Shown here: positions 54,090 through 64,000 of the stretch, piece by piece | Position numbering within the stretch: the first letter of the stretch is position 1 | Layout: the number at the start of each line of letters is the position of its first letter | Source of the DNA: Kuschelorhynchus macadamiae | Taxonomy: Eukaryota > Arthropoda > Insecta > Coleoptera > Curculionidae | DNA: 64,000 bases | Reading direction: 5' to 3' | Assembly: GCA_030620095.1 (NCBI GenBank) | Contig: JAUTXW010002475.1 | Coordinates: 124,001 to 188,000 of the forward strand | Notes under the pieces: model-generated | Databases searched by the model: none | What the model was told of the DNA's origin: nothing | The model's input: only the letters and a program-made list of their open reading frames with translations | Made by a program: the position numbers and the translations under genes

Positions 54090-54573
54090 CTAATATTCGT
54101 TTTCTGTGATTTCTTCGGGACGGAGCAGTTTTTTCTTGCCTGGAGGCTTATTCAGGGTTAGCTGAGGTGTCTCCAGGAGTCTATTTTTCGGGATATGTGT
54201 TTGTGCATTTGTTTCAGTGCTTTTTTGAGAAGTTAATTGACTTAAATTTTTTTGATTATTTAAATCGAGAGTTTGATTAGTTTTAGAATTTACATTAGTA
54301 TTGATGTAAGAATTTGTATTTGTATTAGTATTTAAATTGGAATTGGCGTTTTCATTAGGATCGATTGACCTGAAGGGTCTGATTGTTTCCCTCAGAATCA
54401 GAACCGTTCGGAAATGAATACACGCTATCTTCTGAGTCAGAAGACAGATTGTCAGCATCATCAAAATTGAACTCGTTTCCCCCTGGATGCTTTCGTAAGT
54501 CGTCCAGGTAGGCGATCCATTCGCGTCCGTTCATGTTCATTACATAGGCCGTGTCACTGACGGATTTTACCAT
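54090..54573 (-). pseudogene. gypsy-2 integrase C-terminal tail, Asn-rich
   Basis: MVKSVSDTAYVMNMNGREWI, then an acidic Ser/Asp region (DADNLSSDSEDSVYSF) and, after a frame change, an Asn-Thr run followed by GKKKLLRPEEITENEY. Fits the low-complexity C-terminus of insect gypsy Pol proteins. Confidence 0.55.
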
Positions 54574-54599
54574 GGTATGGGGAAGTGTCCAAGTGATAG

Positions 54600-55352
54600 C
54601 GAAGATGCCTGGACCTATTGTGTATTTGGTACCCGGACTAAAAGTTACGTGAGGTTCGGTTTGTTTATTATTGTATTTTTTATTTTGATAATTTTAGCAT
54701 AAATTCTTTTGTTAAGCGGCTTCCGTTCGGGTTTCGTCATGGTTTTCCTTCTGAGTGCCCAGGGGTGAACCACGATTCTGGCCGAGGAAGCTAATAACCA
54801 AGTATTATCGAGGCGGGCGTTTAATCGGTTGTGTCCACAAGCAATTTGGTGTTTATTATGTAGTTAAATTCTCATTACTTTTTTGAATTCTTGCACGCGT
54901 CTTTGCACCGGGTTTGCACGCTGGTGGTATATTACGGAAAATTCATGTTTCATGTCATGGTGTATACATGTTATCGATGTGTTTGGATACGAAGACAGAT
55001 ACATTGTCAGAGACTAACATCTCTGGACTTCCACATCTGCAGAATATTTCTCCTTCTCGATATGACACCAGGTCACGTGACGTTAGTTCTGGGAATGGCC
55101 TGGCTTCAACTCATTTGCTAAACACATCTTCAACTTTACGAATAAATTGATTTTTTGAGGAGTTTCAAAATATGGATCTAACACATCTACCGAAATCGTC
55201 TGAAAAGGGAACTTAAGCGATCGCGCATGCATCGAAACATGAGGTGCCTTTTGCTGAGTTTTGTATATTGAACAAGATACGCGATTTTTTATATATCTTG
55301 ATATGTCTCTAGCCATTTTTTTCCAAAACTTCAAGCGCTCTATTTGCCGCAT
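54600..55352 (-). pseudogene. gypsy-2 integrase
   Basis: Zinc-binding remnant RYIKNRVSCSIYKTQQKAPH (one His/Cys lost) and FQTISVDVLDPY with the first catalytic Asp; the rest of the core is scattered in frames to about 54600. The other catalytic residues could not be placed. Confidence 0.6.
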
Positions 55353-55466
55353 TCTTTCGTCTATTCCCGGATGTTCAGAATCGGGGTCATCGTGGAAGGT
55401 ATAGATGACCCTACGAGTCTATCCCCAGATTGATTTTTTCGCCACAATAAGTTGTTGTATGTTGAC

Positions 55467-55727
55467 TCACCACATGACAGAAAAACATTCTTGTTTGTTA
55501 ATATGATACTTGGCAGTGGTTGGAGAAAATTTGAAACTGATATGTGCAAGGATGCGTCTCTCTCCGTCCTCTGCCTTTTGGTAGACTACGGCAGCCATTC
55601 CTACGGAAGACGCATCCGTTTGGAGAATGAATATTTTTGAATACTCGGGCCTGCTCAAAGAGTTCGGTTGGAAAATGCTATCTTGGCCTCCACAAAGGAT
55701 TTGTCGTGGACATCTGTCCAAAGTCAT
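55467..55727 (-). pseudogene. gypsy-2 RNase H
   Basis: FILQTDASSVGMAAVVYQKA with the catalytic Asp, and AKYHINKQECFSVMW: the RNase H motifs following RT, in a frame separate from RT. Confidence 0.75.
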
Positions 55728-55798
55728 TTAAAAGTTTTACAAAGAAGTTGCGTGAGCGGGGCTAGAATTTCTGAAGAGTTGGGGACATATTCTCGAAG

Positions 55799-56452
55799 CT
55801 AGTTACAGACTCCAAGGAAGCTTTGGAGCTGCTTTTTTGTTTGAGGTTTCTTAAAATTCAAAATTTGGGAAATGTGTTTTTGTTGTGGGATGTTAATTTC
55901 ACCACAAATACGATGACCAAGATAATTTAGATCCGTGACGGCAAGTTGACAGTTGTCCGCCGAAACTTTAAGAATATGAATTTGTAGTCTTTCAAAAATG
56001 AGACGAAGATGATAGAGATGTTCCTCAAGAGAATTATTATAGCAGATGGTATTGTCTAAATAGACTTGAACAGAATCTTGTAGATGATCAACAAGGACCT
56101 CAATGTCATTAGTTTCTGGAAGGTCTCTGGTGCTCTTTTCAGAATAATGGCATTCTCGTTCGACAAGAACTGGTGGACTAGAATATGCTGATTGAGTGGG
56201 TTCTATGACGCCTGCTTCAAGCATTTCGTCTACGCATTCATATAACATTCGTTTTTTATAAGGATTCAAGGGATAACATTTTTTGTTTACTATTTTATTA
56301 AATTTGAAAAAAATGGCATGTTTAGTAGTACGAGTAGTGGGCTGGATTAACCACGTTTCAAAAACGTCCTGAAATTCGACGACCAAATCTTTAATACCCT
56401 GCGGGTGTCGATCTGTCAACGCAGGTAATTTACTTTCGGTGGTTAACACCAA
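55799..56452 (-). pseudogene. gypsy-2 reverse transcriptase, internally deleted
   Basis: YPLNPYKKRMLYECVDEMLE, GVIEPTQSAYSSPPVLV, then a deletion removing the first catalytic region (about 120 residues), VQVYLDNTICYNNSLEEHLY where YxDD reads YLDN, and YLGHRICGEINIPQQKHISQ with KKQLQSFLGVCN. Inactive through both changes, yet the frame is open for 217 codons. Confidence 0.85.
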
Positions 56453-56473
56453 TACATAATCTTCCCGACCGAC

Positions 56474-56860
56474 TTATATGCAATTGCGTTTGTACTCTAG
56501 TACGCATTCCTGCTTACTCAAAAATGGATGACCTAACAACATATCCTCACATAAATTTCTTACTACGCATTTGGCCTGAAACCTGGACAACTGTATGTCA
56601 AACACACAGCAGCATTTGACAAGGTCGTCAGCATTTGCGCTATTTGTCGCTAGTGCGAGACTCGTCCGCTCGGAGGTGTTTAGGTTTGGTGGAGCTATAT
56701 CCGCAGACATCAGATTTACACTTGCTCCTGTATCTAAAAGTGCCCTAACAATTCTTCCGTCAAGAGCGACATTTAGTATGGGATTTTTCACTTTAGATAC
56801 TATTTTTACCGCGACACGCGAGATCTTCATTTTTGCCTTGATTTTCATTATCAATTTCAT
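56474..56860 (-). CDS. gypsy-2 aspartic protease
   Basis: Open 128-codon frame with VRALLDTGASVNLMSADIAP (catalytic DTGA) and CEDMLLGHPFLSKQECVLEY, the usual protease motifs. Lys-rich start. Unbroken. Confidence 0.82.
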   Translation of the reverse strand: MKLIMKIKAKMKISRVAVKIVSKVKNPILNVALDGRIVRALLDTGASVNLMSADIAPPNLNTSERTSLALATNSANADDLVKCCCVFDIQLSRFQAKCVVRNLCEDMLLGHPFLSKQECVLEYKRNCI

Positions 56861-57169
56861 TAACGTTAGGATCCTTTGTGTTTATGAGTGGGTTTTGTGG
56901 AATTTTCGGAATTAGTGTTTTTTGTGTAGAGTGAATTTGTGTTTGAGGAATGGTGAACCGCGCTCTCCTAGCCACGCATGACGGGTATGCTGGTTGGTTC
57001 AACACCCTCGTGTGTTTGTGTGGTGTGTGTGTGAATTGTTTTTGTTTGAGAAAAATTAGTGTCCATGCCGATACTCAAAGGGAAATTTTTTTTATTTTTC
57101 AAATTTAGAATCCTTATTTTTAATAATTTAAATTTGAATTAGAATTTGAATATTTTTATTTTTTAGAGC

Positions 57170-58400
57170 TCAAGATGGTTGCTTTTTAGGCGAAACGTTT
57201 GATTCCTTTGAGATTACCTCGCCAGAATTCTTGATACCATCGACTTTTGTTTTTTGTTTTTGTTTGAAATTTTATTTTTTGAAGTGTGTAGTTGTACTTC
57301 AACCGTAACTTCCCCTACAGGCTTTTCCATTTCAGGGAATAGTGAAATTAGATCTTTATGAAAATGTTTATTTTTTAATTTGGAAGAAAGTTTATTTTTA
57401 TTTTTAGAAAATTCAGAAATTAATATTGTAAATTCTGGAAAGAAAAGGTCAAATGGAGAATTCTGAGGCCGGCTCTGTCCTAGTTTTCCGGACACTCAGA
57501 ATCTCCTGTTTTTGTAATTGCTTTTTTAGATTTGTCATTTGTTTTTGCAAAGACTTGACCTGTTTTTGCAAGTCTTCCTCAGTTTTATTTGTACTATTAT
57601 TATTATTAGTTTTATTTTCCGTTCCTTCCTCCCTAACCATAGCGACTTTCTTAAAAGTTTGAGTGTTCAAAATGCCAAAATTCGTGTTTTTGTATTAACA
57701 CTAGATGGAGTGGAAATATTTTTGTTGGTATTTTGAATACTAGTAGGGTTTGGATTTTTATTTGTATTTGGGTTGGCCTTATTCGCATTATTATTATTAG
57801 GTTTGAAAAAATTCCTATTTGCGTTAGGATTAGTATTTTGATTAAAATTTCTATTGAAATTTGGATTTGGTCCATTTCCAAAATTTCTATTTTGGTTTGG
57901 ATTTTGTTAATTTGTAAAATTCCTATTTTGGAAATTTGTATTTTGATTACTGTTATTATTATTGGTATTAATTTTTTTTTAGGCGCATTATATTGATTTA
58001 CAGGGTTTGCCTGAAATCTGTTTTGTTTCATTGGTCCTTAGCCTACTTTAAACCTCAGAATAAATGATTGAGTTTGAGCACGACTCTGGAATTCAGTTAC
58101 CGTAATGCCACTGTTTTTATTTTGATTGTTATTATTATTATTCGTATTTACTTTTTAAATTATAGCCTTTTGTTGATTTTGTGTATTTACCGGCGCTTTA
58201 GTTTTCTTGTCGTCGGAGATATCTTTTTCAAGCATTGTCTTTAAATTTATTAAATCAGAGTTGGTTTGGAAAAACTTCCCACGACTTCGCGAACGTAGTT
58301 CGGGTACAAGTTGTGAGATTAGCAAAGAAATGAGACTTTGTTCGTTGCCTATTATGCCTAGCTTATTCTAGGACGCTACCGGGTGGATACCTAACCCCTA
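57170..58400 (-). pseudogene. gypsy-2 Gag, Asn-rich
   Basis: In the best frame the region around 58030-57680 encodes an Asn/Gln/Pro-rich stretch with repeated NQN and NRNF units. Upstream are LVPELRSRSRGKFFQTNSDL and NLKTMLEKDISDDKKT (58330-58200); downstream is a coiled-coil-like Lys/Gln block (QKQVKSLQKQMTNLKKQLQK at about 57560). Position before protease and composition fit Gag. Confidence 0.6.
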
Positions 58401-58892
58401 GCCTAATTTACAAACTTTAAAAAACAATCTTAATGATTTTATTTACTTAAAAAATCCCGACCGGATTATAATCCGTGGACCGTATGTAGGCTTTACTAAG
58501 TCCGTACACCGTTACTAAGTAGTTAACCTTTTGATTTTAAGTCGTATAAACGCTCAAGAAAATCACTTTTTTACACTGTCACTTTTAGCGTACAGTTATA
58601 CGCACTGACTCTGTACGAACCAGTTTTAAAGTTTACAAGTTCTCAGAAATCACACAAGTAATATCTACAAAATTACTTGAAACTTTTTTGCAATTTTTTC
58701 AAAATGCAAAGTTTTTTTAAAATCAAAAGTTAGCAAATCTCTCGTATTTACTAACTAGTAACACAACCAACTGTTTAAATTTGCAAAGTCCTTAATACGT
58801 AAAACAACTTTTTCGAAAATCAAAATTACAAAGATCTTACTAGCTAACAACTAACTAAAAAGAACTAATGCATCTTTTTCCTCAACTAGAAT

Positions 58893-58894
<2 letters not shown>
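58401..58894. other. AT-rich region, expected site of lost gypsy-2 5' LTR
   Basis: No ORF; does not match the 3' LTR start at 54023. Probably leader or LTR remnant. Confidence 0.4.

Positions 58895-58963
<69 letters not shown>
58895..58963. repeat. (TA)n microsatellite, left flank of mariner-like element
   Basis: About 35 TA units directly before CAGAATGTC. A second run lies at 63441-63478 on the other side. Confidence 0.9.
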
Positions 58964-58964
<1 letters not shown>

Positions 58965-58965
<1 letters not shown>

Positions 58966-59417
58966 AGAATGTCTTAAATAGCGTGTGCCACCATTGCTAT
59001 CTTCGAAACGGTAAGTGCTACGAGTTCGGTTAAATTAGAGAAAAGTTGTCTTTTTTAGTACTCATTTAAGATCTTTTTACCGTGTTGCCAAAATCCTGTT
59101 AGTTTATGTGATATAGTGTGATGTGTAAATAACTCCTAAATCAATTTAGTGGAATATTTCAAAAACTGTTAATTTTAGAGATAAAGTTTAAATTGGAAAG
59201 TTTTATATTTTATTGCGCTCTACAACGCGGTATCTTTAAATTTTGATTCTGAAGTTTCATAATCTGGCCACCACTATCAACCTAATTTTTTTCAATACAA
59301 ACCTGGATTTTTAGTTTCCGGTTTTGAAAGGAAATTGAATTTGCTATACAACTATGTATTGCACGGATATGGCTCACTACGTTTCTATCCAGAAAATCCA
59401 TCATCGAGAAATAAAAA
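58965..59417 (+). repeat. Left terminal inverted repeat
   Basis: Pairs with 62984-63440; about 95% identical by eye. The inner end contains CCATCATCGAGAAATAAAAA. Confidence 0.87.
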
Positions 59418-59659
59418 ATTACCTGTGTACGGTCCTGTCTTTTTTCTTGTACTTTTTCTAAATTCAAATATTTGACATTTTTACAAGAAAAATATAGTTA
59501 AATAGTGAAAGCAAAAGTACTACAAAATTCAGTTTTAATAAACGGAAACTCTAAAATCTTCAAAAAAATTAACAGGAACGATTCAAATTTTTATTTAAAC
59601 ATAAACTTTAAAACATTTAAAGAAAATAAAGGAAAAACTATTCACGATAAACGAAACTA

Positions 59660-60475
59660 TTATATGTGTTGGAAATGACCACCATTATTTCGTAAACATT
59701 TTTGTGCATTTACAATAACCTTTTTTTGAATATTTTTTAACATCCTAAGATTAATTTCGTTACATGCCTGTCGAATTCTTATAATCAGGTCATCCAAATT
59801 TTGTGGGGTAGTTCGATACACCTTGTCTTTAATAATACCCCATATGGAGAAATCCATTGGGGTAATATCAGGTGATCGCGCTGGCCAGTTTATAGGCCCG
59901 TTGTTACCAATCCATCTGTTGGGTTTAAAATTGTTTAAAAATCTTACACATCGACGGTCTCGATGGGCGGGAGCACTATCTTGTTGGAAGTATTTAAAAT
60001 TAAGAAGAATATCTAATGGAAGGTTATCTAGAAGATCTTGGAGAGAAGTGGATAGAAAGTCAAGGTAAATAAAACCAGTCATATTTTCTTGAAAAAAGAA
60101 TGGACCCACCAGTTTTCTGTCTAAAATCCCAAGCCACACATTGATACCGAACTTTTCCTGGAAAGCTGTTTCACGGTGGAAATGTTCAATGCTTTGAGTC
60201 CACCGTTAATGTATATTACGATTGAACCATCCATTGTTGCAAAATCTACTTTCATCCGACCATAAGATTTTTTTACAAATGTCGGGGTCTTGCCTTCGAC
60301 GCCTTAAAAGCCAACGGCAAAATATCCTTCTCCTTGCGTAGTCAGTTGGCCTTAAATGCTGCACTTTTCTACAGCGATAGTGCCTAAATCTATTGCGGTG
60401 TAGTATTTTTTTGCTGAATCTTTTGATACACCAGTTTCTCTTTCTATTTCCCTTAAGGAAACTTGTAATGTACAT
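59660..60475 (-). pseudogene. mariner-like transposase, catalytic part
   Basis: Cut-and-paste transposase. The upstream piece (60475-60206) has DYARRRIFCRWLLRRRRQDP and KILWSDESRFCNNGWFNRNI with the first catalytic Asp; after a frame change near 60190 the open 159-codon frame reads YFQQDSAPAHRDR (second Asp), NWPARSPDITPMDFSIWG (third acid region) and ends NNGGHFQHI. These are the DDE motifs of the insect mariner-like group. Catalytic residues appear intact. Confidence 0.87.
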
Positions 60476-60946
60476 ATCCTAAAATATATTGCACAGTAGG
60501 TATTTAATAAAAATTCACATTATAATTAACTAAGGAACCGTATCCCCGTCGGCGGTGTTGCCTATTTAAAGTAAAAATTCAAATTTAGGGGGTGCTTAAG
60601 AAAAGCGGGACAGTAAAACAATTGTTTCTAAGATAGGGAAAATTGGAAAATAGTTTTTTTTTCTGGTTTTATTTTTAAAGATGTTGCCAAATAAAATATC
60701 TTTGTGGCCCCTTTTGTAAGCTATGAGAAGGTTTATATTTTATATTTAAAGTTTCGTGTTTGGGCCAGCACCATCAATTTCATTATTTTTTAAATACCGA
60801 CTTTCAATTGTCTTACTTCTTCAAGTACTTTAATCCATAATGTCGTACCTAACATAATAACAATTAAATTAATAATAAAAAATGGAGGGATAACTTTATG
60901 AGGAGTGTTTGTATTATTAAGTATATGGAAAGTTTGATACATGTTT

Positions 60947-60970
60947 TACTTTCCTCGCAAGAGGAAAGTA
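60947..60970. repeat. Perfect palindrome (10-bp arms, GCAA loop)
   Basis: TACTTTCCTC, GCAA, GAGGAAAGTA. Confidence 0.85.
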
Positions 60971-61150
60971 TTTTTATGTCAAAATTAGACTGATTATGGT
61001 AATTCAAAAGTTTATTTTATAGTGCGCAAAAAAATATCATAATGTTATTTTAGATTGCAACAGTCATTGCATTGTACAGGTATATTCAAAATAACACTAC
61101 CATAATTTATTAGTTTTAATTCTTACTTTCCAGTAAAAAGCTAGACTCTT

Positions 61151-61394
61151 TATGGCCGGTAAATAGCTTATTACACCACTAAAACGTTGTCTCGCAACGC
61201 CTGGTCGCGCGCCGGGCCCGTTAGGTTTTTAAAGTCGAACGTCATTTTGACAGATAAAACAACGTCTGGGAATTAGGTTTTTATTAATTAATAAAATATT
61301 ATCACGACAGTATGAAATAAAATAATATAAGATGAAAGCCCGTTAGATGTTATTAGAGTACGAGAAATACAAACGAAGTCATATACCGGCCATA
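61151..61394. mobile_element. MITE-like unit with 11-bp inverted ends
   Basis: TATGGCCGGTA at the left and TACCGGCCATA at the right, enclosing 222 bp with an unusually CpG-rich patch (CGCGCGCCGGGCCCG). No ORF. The ends could be chance, but both are GC-rich palindromic-looking motifs in AT-rich surroundings. Confidence 0.4.
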
Positions 61395-62433
61395 TAACGT
61401 TAATTACTACTACAAAAAGGAAATATTTTTACACTAACTGAATATCTTGATTCATTGTTGTTAAAAACATCCCGTTTTTAATTAGGTCTGTATTACTCAT
61501 ATCTTTTGCAGATCAGCACTCAGAGAAATAAATAGGTTGCATTCTAAAAACAGAATAAAATAGAAGATACATTTCTCTGATGAATATTCGTCAACGGAAT
61601 CCAAGAAAAGAAAAACGAAAAAAAAATGAACCTAATTTTTTCAAGAAGCAAATTCTGTATATATTTTTAACAAATAAACCAAAGTTAGGGTATCGAAGTG
61701 ATAAGAAGGCTTATCCATACTCAGAATTTGATTATTTTATGTTAAAAAGTTTTTGATATGTGCCATCAAAGAACCGATAGACGGAACAACAGAACTACAG
61801 AAATACAAAACATGTTCGTATTTTGAGGACCTAGACACGTGAACATAATGATCTCTCGAGTTTTTTCAGGATAACAATACTTTTCTCACAAATGAACTAA
61901 AAAAGGCCACCGCTCAGTTGATTTTAATTTTAAATTTGCGCCTTCCTTTACAATGTACAAGTAGGTATAATTTTTAATGAAACAATTTTTTATTATGAAG
62001 CAAAACATTTAATGAAGCTAAAAATGTTCCATATAGTTACAAACGCCCCTAAAATGTGTACCTATATTTTTTTGTATTTTTCATTTTTCATTTGTCAAAT
62101 ATATTTAGCGCCAAATTCTTCTTATAAGTTTAATATTTCTCTCAACTCCCACTCTTATTTCTTTATTTTTTTATTATTAGTTAAAAAGTACGCCAAAAAT
62201 CCCTCATACAAGCTTCGTTAGTAAAGTAAAAATGAGAAATTCCTCCTTAAGGCGAAAGTCTTAAAAATATATACATCTTCTTTCCGCCGCTTCTAGAAAA
62301 TTAATTCGGTTTAAGGGCGGAAATATTGTTATAGGTGTCTAAATTCCGCAGAATGGCGGAATTTTTAAATACGCAACTCCGCCGGCAGATATACTTATAG
62401 TTACTCTGTATAATTAAAGTTAAAAAAAAATAC

Positions 62434-62640
62434 CTAGCACGTTGATCTCGTCCTCTCCACCTTCCAATGTAACAGTGGAAATCCTTTTTTGAGGCTTTCT
62501 AATCTTGCAAATATTTTGCGATTGGGCATCCTTCTTTCTGGATACAAATTTTGATACATTTGAAGCGCGTTAGTAGCATTACGAAATGCTCTCCCATAAA
62601 CAAATATCATATCTGTCTTTTCATCATTTGAGAACTCCAT
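62434..62640 (-). pseudogene. Transposase N-terminal helix-turn-helix-like domain
   Basis: MEFSNDEKTDMIFVYGRAFR, NATNALQMYQNLYPERRMPN, KIFARLESLKKGF: the DUF4817-type N-terminal domain that precedes DDE domains in this insect transposase group, ending RTRSTC before a stop. It is on the same strand as the catalytic part 2 kb away, so it is the detached first part of the same gene. The stop is followed by CTAGGTATTT, a splice-donor-like sequence, but the stop lies before it. Confidence 0.65.
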
Positions 62641-62983
62641 TTTAAAAACTTGGTTGTAAAATGACTCGATTTGTCATAAACTGATAATAAACTAACACAC
62701 ATAATAAATATCTGTTGATTTTTTCAATTGTTTTCAAAGCCTACTTTGGGAAAGACGTCTTACTAATAATATTATAATACTTACGGGTATACTTGAATCG
62801 ATTTACCATGTATTTTTATTAATTACTCTGCAATATTTTTCTAAGATAAAAACTTATATTACAGAAATATTAACAACGGGGATCTTTCGCCAGAGAAAAA
62901 GTGGAGTAATAAAGTTACATATTACGTTTTTTTTCCAAAACTTATTTAAAACAGGTATGACGAAAAGACATGGCCGTACAAAG

Positions 62984-63433
62984 TATTTTTTTTATTTCCC
63001 GATGATGGATTTTCTGGATGGAAACGTCATTGGCCATATCCGTGCAATACATGGTTGTGTAGCAAATTCAATTTCCTTTCAAACCGGAAACTAAAAATCC
63101 AGGTTCGTATTGAAAAAAATTAGGTTGATAGTGGTGGCCAGATTATGAAACTTCAGAATCAAAATTTAAAGATACCGCGTTGTAGAGCGCAAAAAAATAT
63201 AAAACTTTCCAACTTAAACTTTATCTCTAAAATTAACAGTTTTTGAAATATTACACTAAATTGATTTAGGCGTTATTTACACATCACACTGTATCACATA
63301 AACTAACAGGATTTTGGCAACACGGTAAAAAGATCTTAAATGAGTACTAAAAAAGGCAACTTTTCTCTAATTTAACCGAACTCGTAGCACTTACCGTTTC
63401 GAAAATAGCAATGGTGGCACACGCTATTTAAGA

Positions 63434-63440
<7 letters not shown>
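62984..63440 (-). repeat. Right terminal inverted repeat
   Basis: Partner of 58965-59417. The inner end reads ATTTCCCGATGATGGATTTT. Confidence 0.87.

Positions 63441-63478
<38 letters not shown>
63441..63478. repeat. (TA)n microsatellite, right flank
   Basis: About 19 TA units directly after the right terminal repeat. Confidence 0.9.
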
Positions 63479-63482
<4 letters not shown>

Positions 63483-64000
63483 TAATAAAAATATTAAAAC
63501 TCAAAAAAAATATTTAAGGTTCAAAAATCAAAAATATTTAAATGCAAAAATCAGTAATTCTTAAAAACGCAAAAATTGAACAAACTCAAAAAGAGATTCT
63601 ATATCAAGCTTGTCCTATCAAATCCACCTGGATCATGCCGCTTGGAATTCGATGCGCGAAAAATATTTTTCAAAAATTATTAACAAAGTCAAAAAGTCTT
63701 AAAATATTAAAAGTTTATAATAATAATGATAATGAATATAAAAATACCCAAATATATACGTAAATATAAAAATCAAAAATCTTGACTTGAAATCAAGTCA
63801 AGCTCAAGTCAAGTAGTTAAAATAGATAGACAAACCAAGTCAAGTATTTATACGTCAAGGTATTTGAAAAATCAAGTAGTCATATCAATTTACTTGACTC
63901 TTTTATCATTCAAAAATTATTTTATACTATTGTCCAGTAGCTGACAGAACATTTATATAAAGACAGGTATACCTAATGAAATTCTAATCAAATCAAGTCA
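63479..64000. repeat. CAAGTCAAG-rich unclassified repeat
   Basis: From 63783, CAAGTCAAG or CTTGACTTG variants occur at least six times, including the palindrome CTTGACTTGA-AA-TCAAGTCAAG. Probably part of a non-autonomous transposon running off the window. 63479-63780 is AT-rich and non-coding in appearance. Confidence 0.5.

Larger units (their letters stand above)
53880..58400 (-). mobile_element. Second Ty3/gypsy LTR retrotransposon, degraded
   Basis: Minus strand order: Gag (58400-57170), protease (56860), RT (56452-55799), RNase H (55727-55467), integrase (55352-54600) and an Asn-rich tail (54573-54090). A polypurine tract GGGGGAG followed by TGTTGTAATATTAG at 54023 marks the start of the 3' LTR, which runs to lower coordinates. 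No matching 5' LTR is visible, so that end is lost near 58.5-58.9 kb. Unrelated in sequence to the element at 14.6 kb. Confidence 0.82.
60476..62433. other. Non-coding middle of the mariner-like element
   Basis: Separates the N-terminal and catalytic transposase parts. Holds a palindrome (60947-60970), a small TIR-flanked unit (61151-61394), and at about 60690-60780 a diverged partial copy of the TIR inner part (GGGCCAGCACCATCAATTTC). It could be a long intron or later insertions. Confidence 0.5.
58965..63440. mobile_element. Tc1/mariner-like transposon with ~450-bp inverted terminal repeats
   Basis: Left end CAGAATGTCTTAAATAGCGT, right end its inverse, TIRs continuing inward to about 59417 and 62984 with a few substitutions. 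TA on both sides fits the mariner target. Transposase pieces lie on the minus strand. Between 60476 and 62433 there is non-coding sequence that includes a small MITE-like unit and a strong palindrome. Confidence 0.85.

Noticed and set aside
57651..57996. Ile-rich ORFs on both strands
   Set aside because: Out-of-frame readings of the Asn-rich gypsy-2 Gag repeat.
62425..62440. Intron donor CTAGGTATTT joining the two transposase parts
   Set aside because: An in-frame TAG lies before the junction and the implied intron (about 1.95 kb) contains repeat-like sequence; I could not support splicing.

Overview
The window is a eukaryotic, most likely insect (arthropod), AT-rich intergenic region made almost entirely of nested and decayed transposable elements. 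This rests on element types typical of insect genomes: a Penelope-like element, Polinton/Maverick elements, Ty3/gypsy retrotransposons, an R1-like LINE, a Tc1/mariner-like transposon and MITEs. It also rests on TATA/initiator promoters and histone-type 3' stem-loops. I see no convincing host gene, no bacterial operon, no tRNA or rRNA and no CRISPR array.

Layout. (1) 1-4.86 kb: two Penelope-like copies head to head, forming a giant inverted repeat whose left arm runs off the window; a hammerhead-like motif lies at 4.77 kb. (2) 5.18-32.2 kb: Polinton copy 1. It carries protein-primed DNA polymerase B (+), an accessory region of small TATA-driven genes (8.4-12.4 kb), the major capsid protein (-) split by a 5.5-kb gypsy element, a small conserved gene, the penton/minor capsid protein, the adenovirus-type protease and a phospholipase A2-like/minor capsid protein (all -). 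Then come the packaging ATPase, a conserved hypothetical protein and a retroviral-type integrase (all +), the last split by an unclassified 4.4-kb insertion, and then three more small genes (-). (3) 32.3-34.8 kb: an Arg/Glu/Pro-rich repeat gene (-), a G-rich tract, an Asn-rich gene (+) and a C2H2 zinc-finger ORF. (4) 35.2-45.7 kb: Polinton copy 2, with polymerase B, a BIR (IAP-like) gene, an unknown gene, then integrase, hypothetical and ATPase (-) and minor capsid, protease start and major capsid (+). This block runs in reverse order relative to copy 1. (5) 45.76-49.38 kb: a non-coding CGTAAC-rich segment bounded by 210-bp direct repeats. (6) 49.4-51.0 kb: Polinton fragment 3. (7) 51.2-53.8 kb: an R1-clade LINE (-). 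(8) 54.0-58.4 kb: a second gypsy element (-). (9) 58.97-63.44 kb: a mariner-like element with ~450-bp inverted termini flanked by (TA)n. (10) The last 500 bp hold CAAGTCAAG-rich sequence.

Nearly every coding region carries frameshifts or stops, so these are fossils. Within copy 1 the genes describe a virus-like element: replication (PolB), integration (integrase), DNA packaging (ATPase), virion formation (major capsid, penton, minor capsid, protease) and possibly host manipulation (LxCxE/zinc protein, SUMO-interacting-motif/zinc protein, and BIR in copy 2).

The most unusual part is the 8.4-12.4 kb accessory module. Divergent small genes have TATA boxes, two have histone-mRNA-like 3' stem-loops, and two paralogous genes share a different conserved 45-nt structured 3' element.
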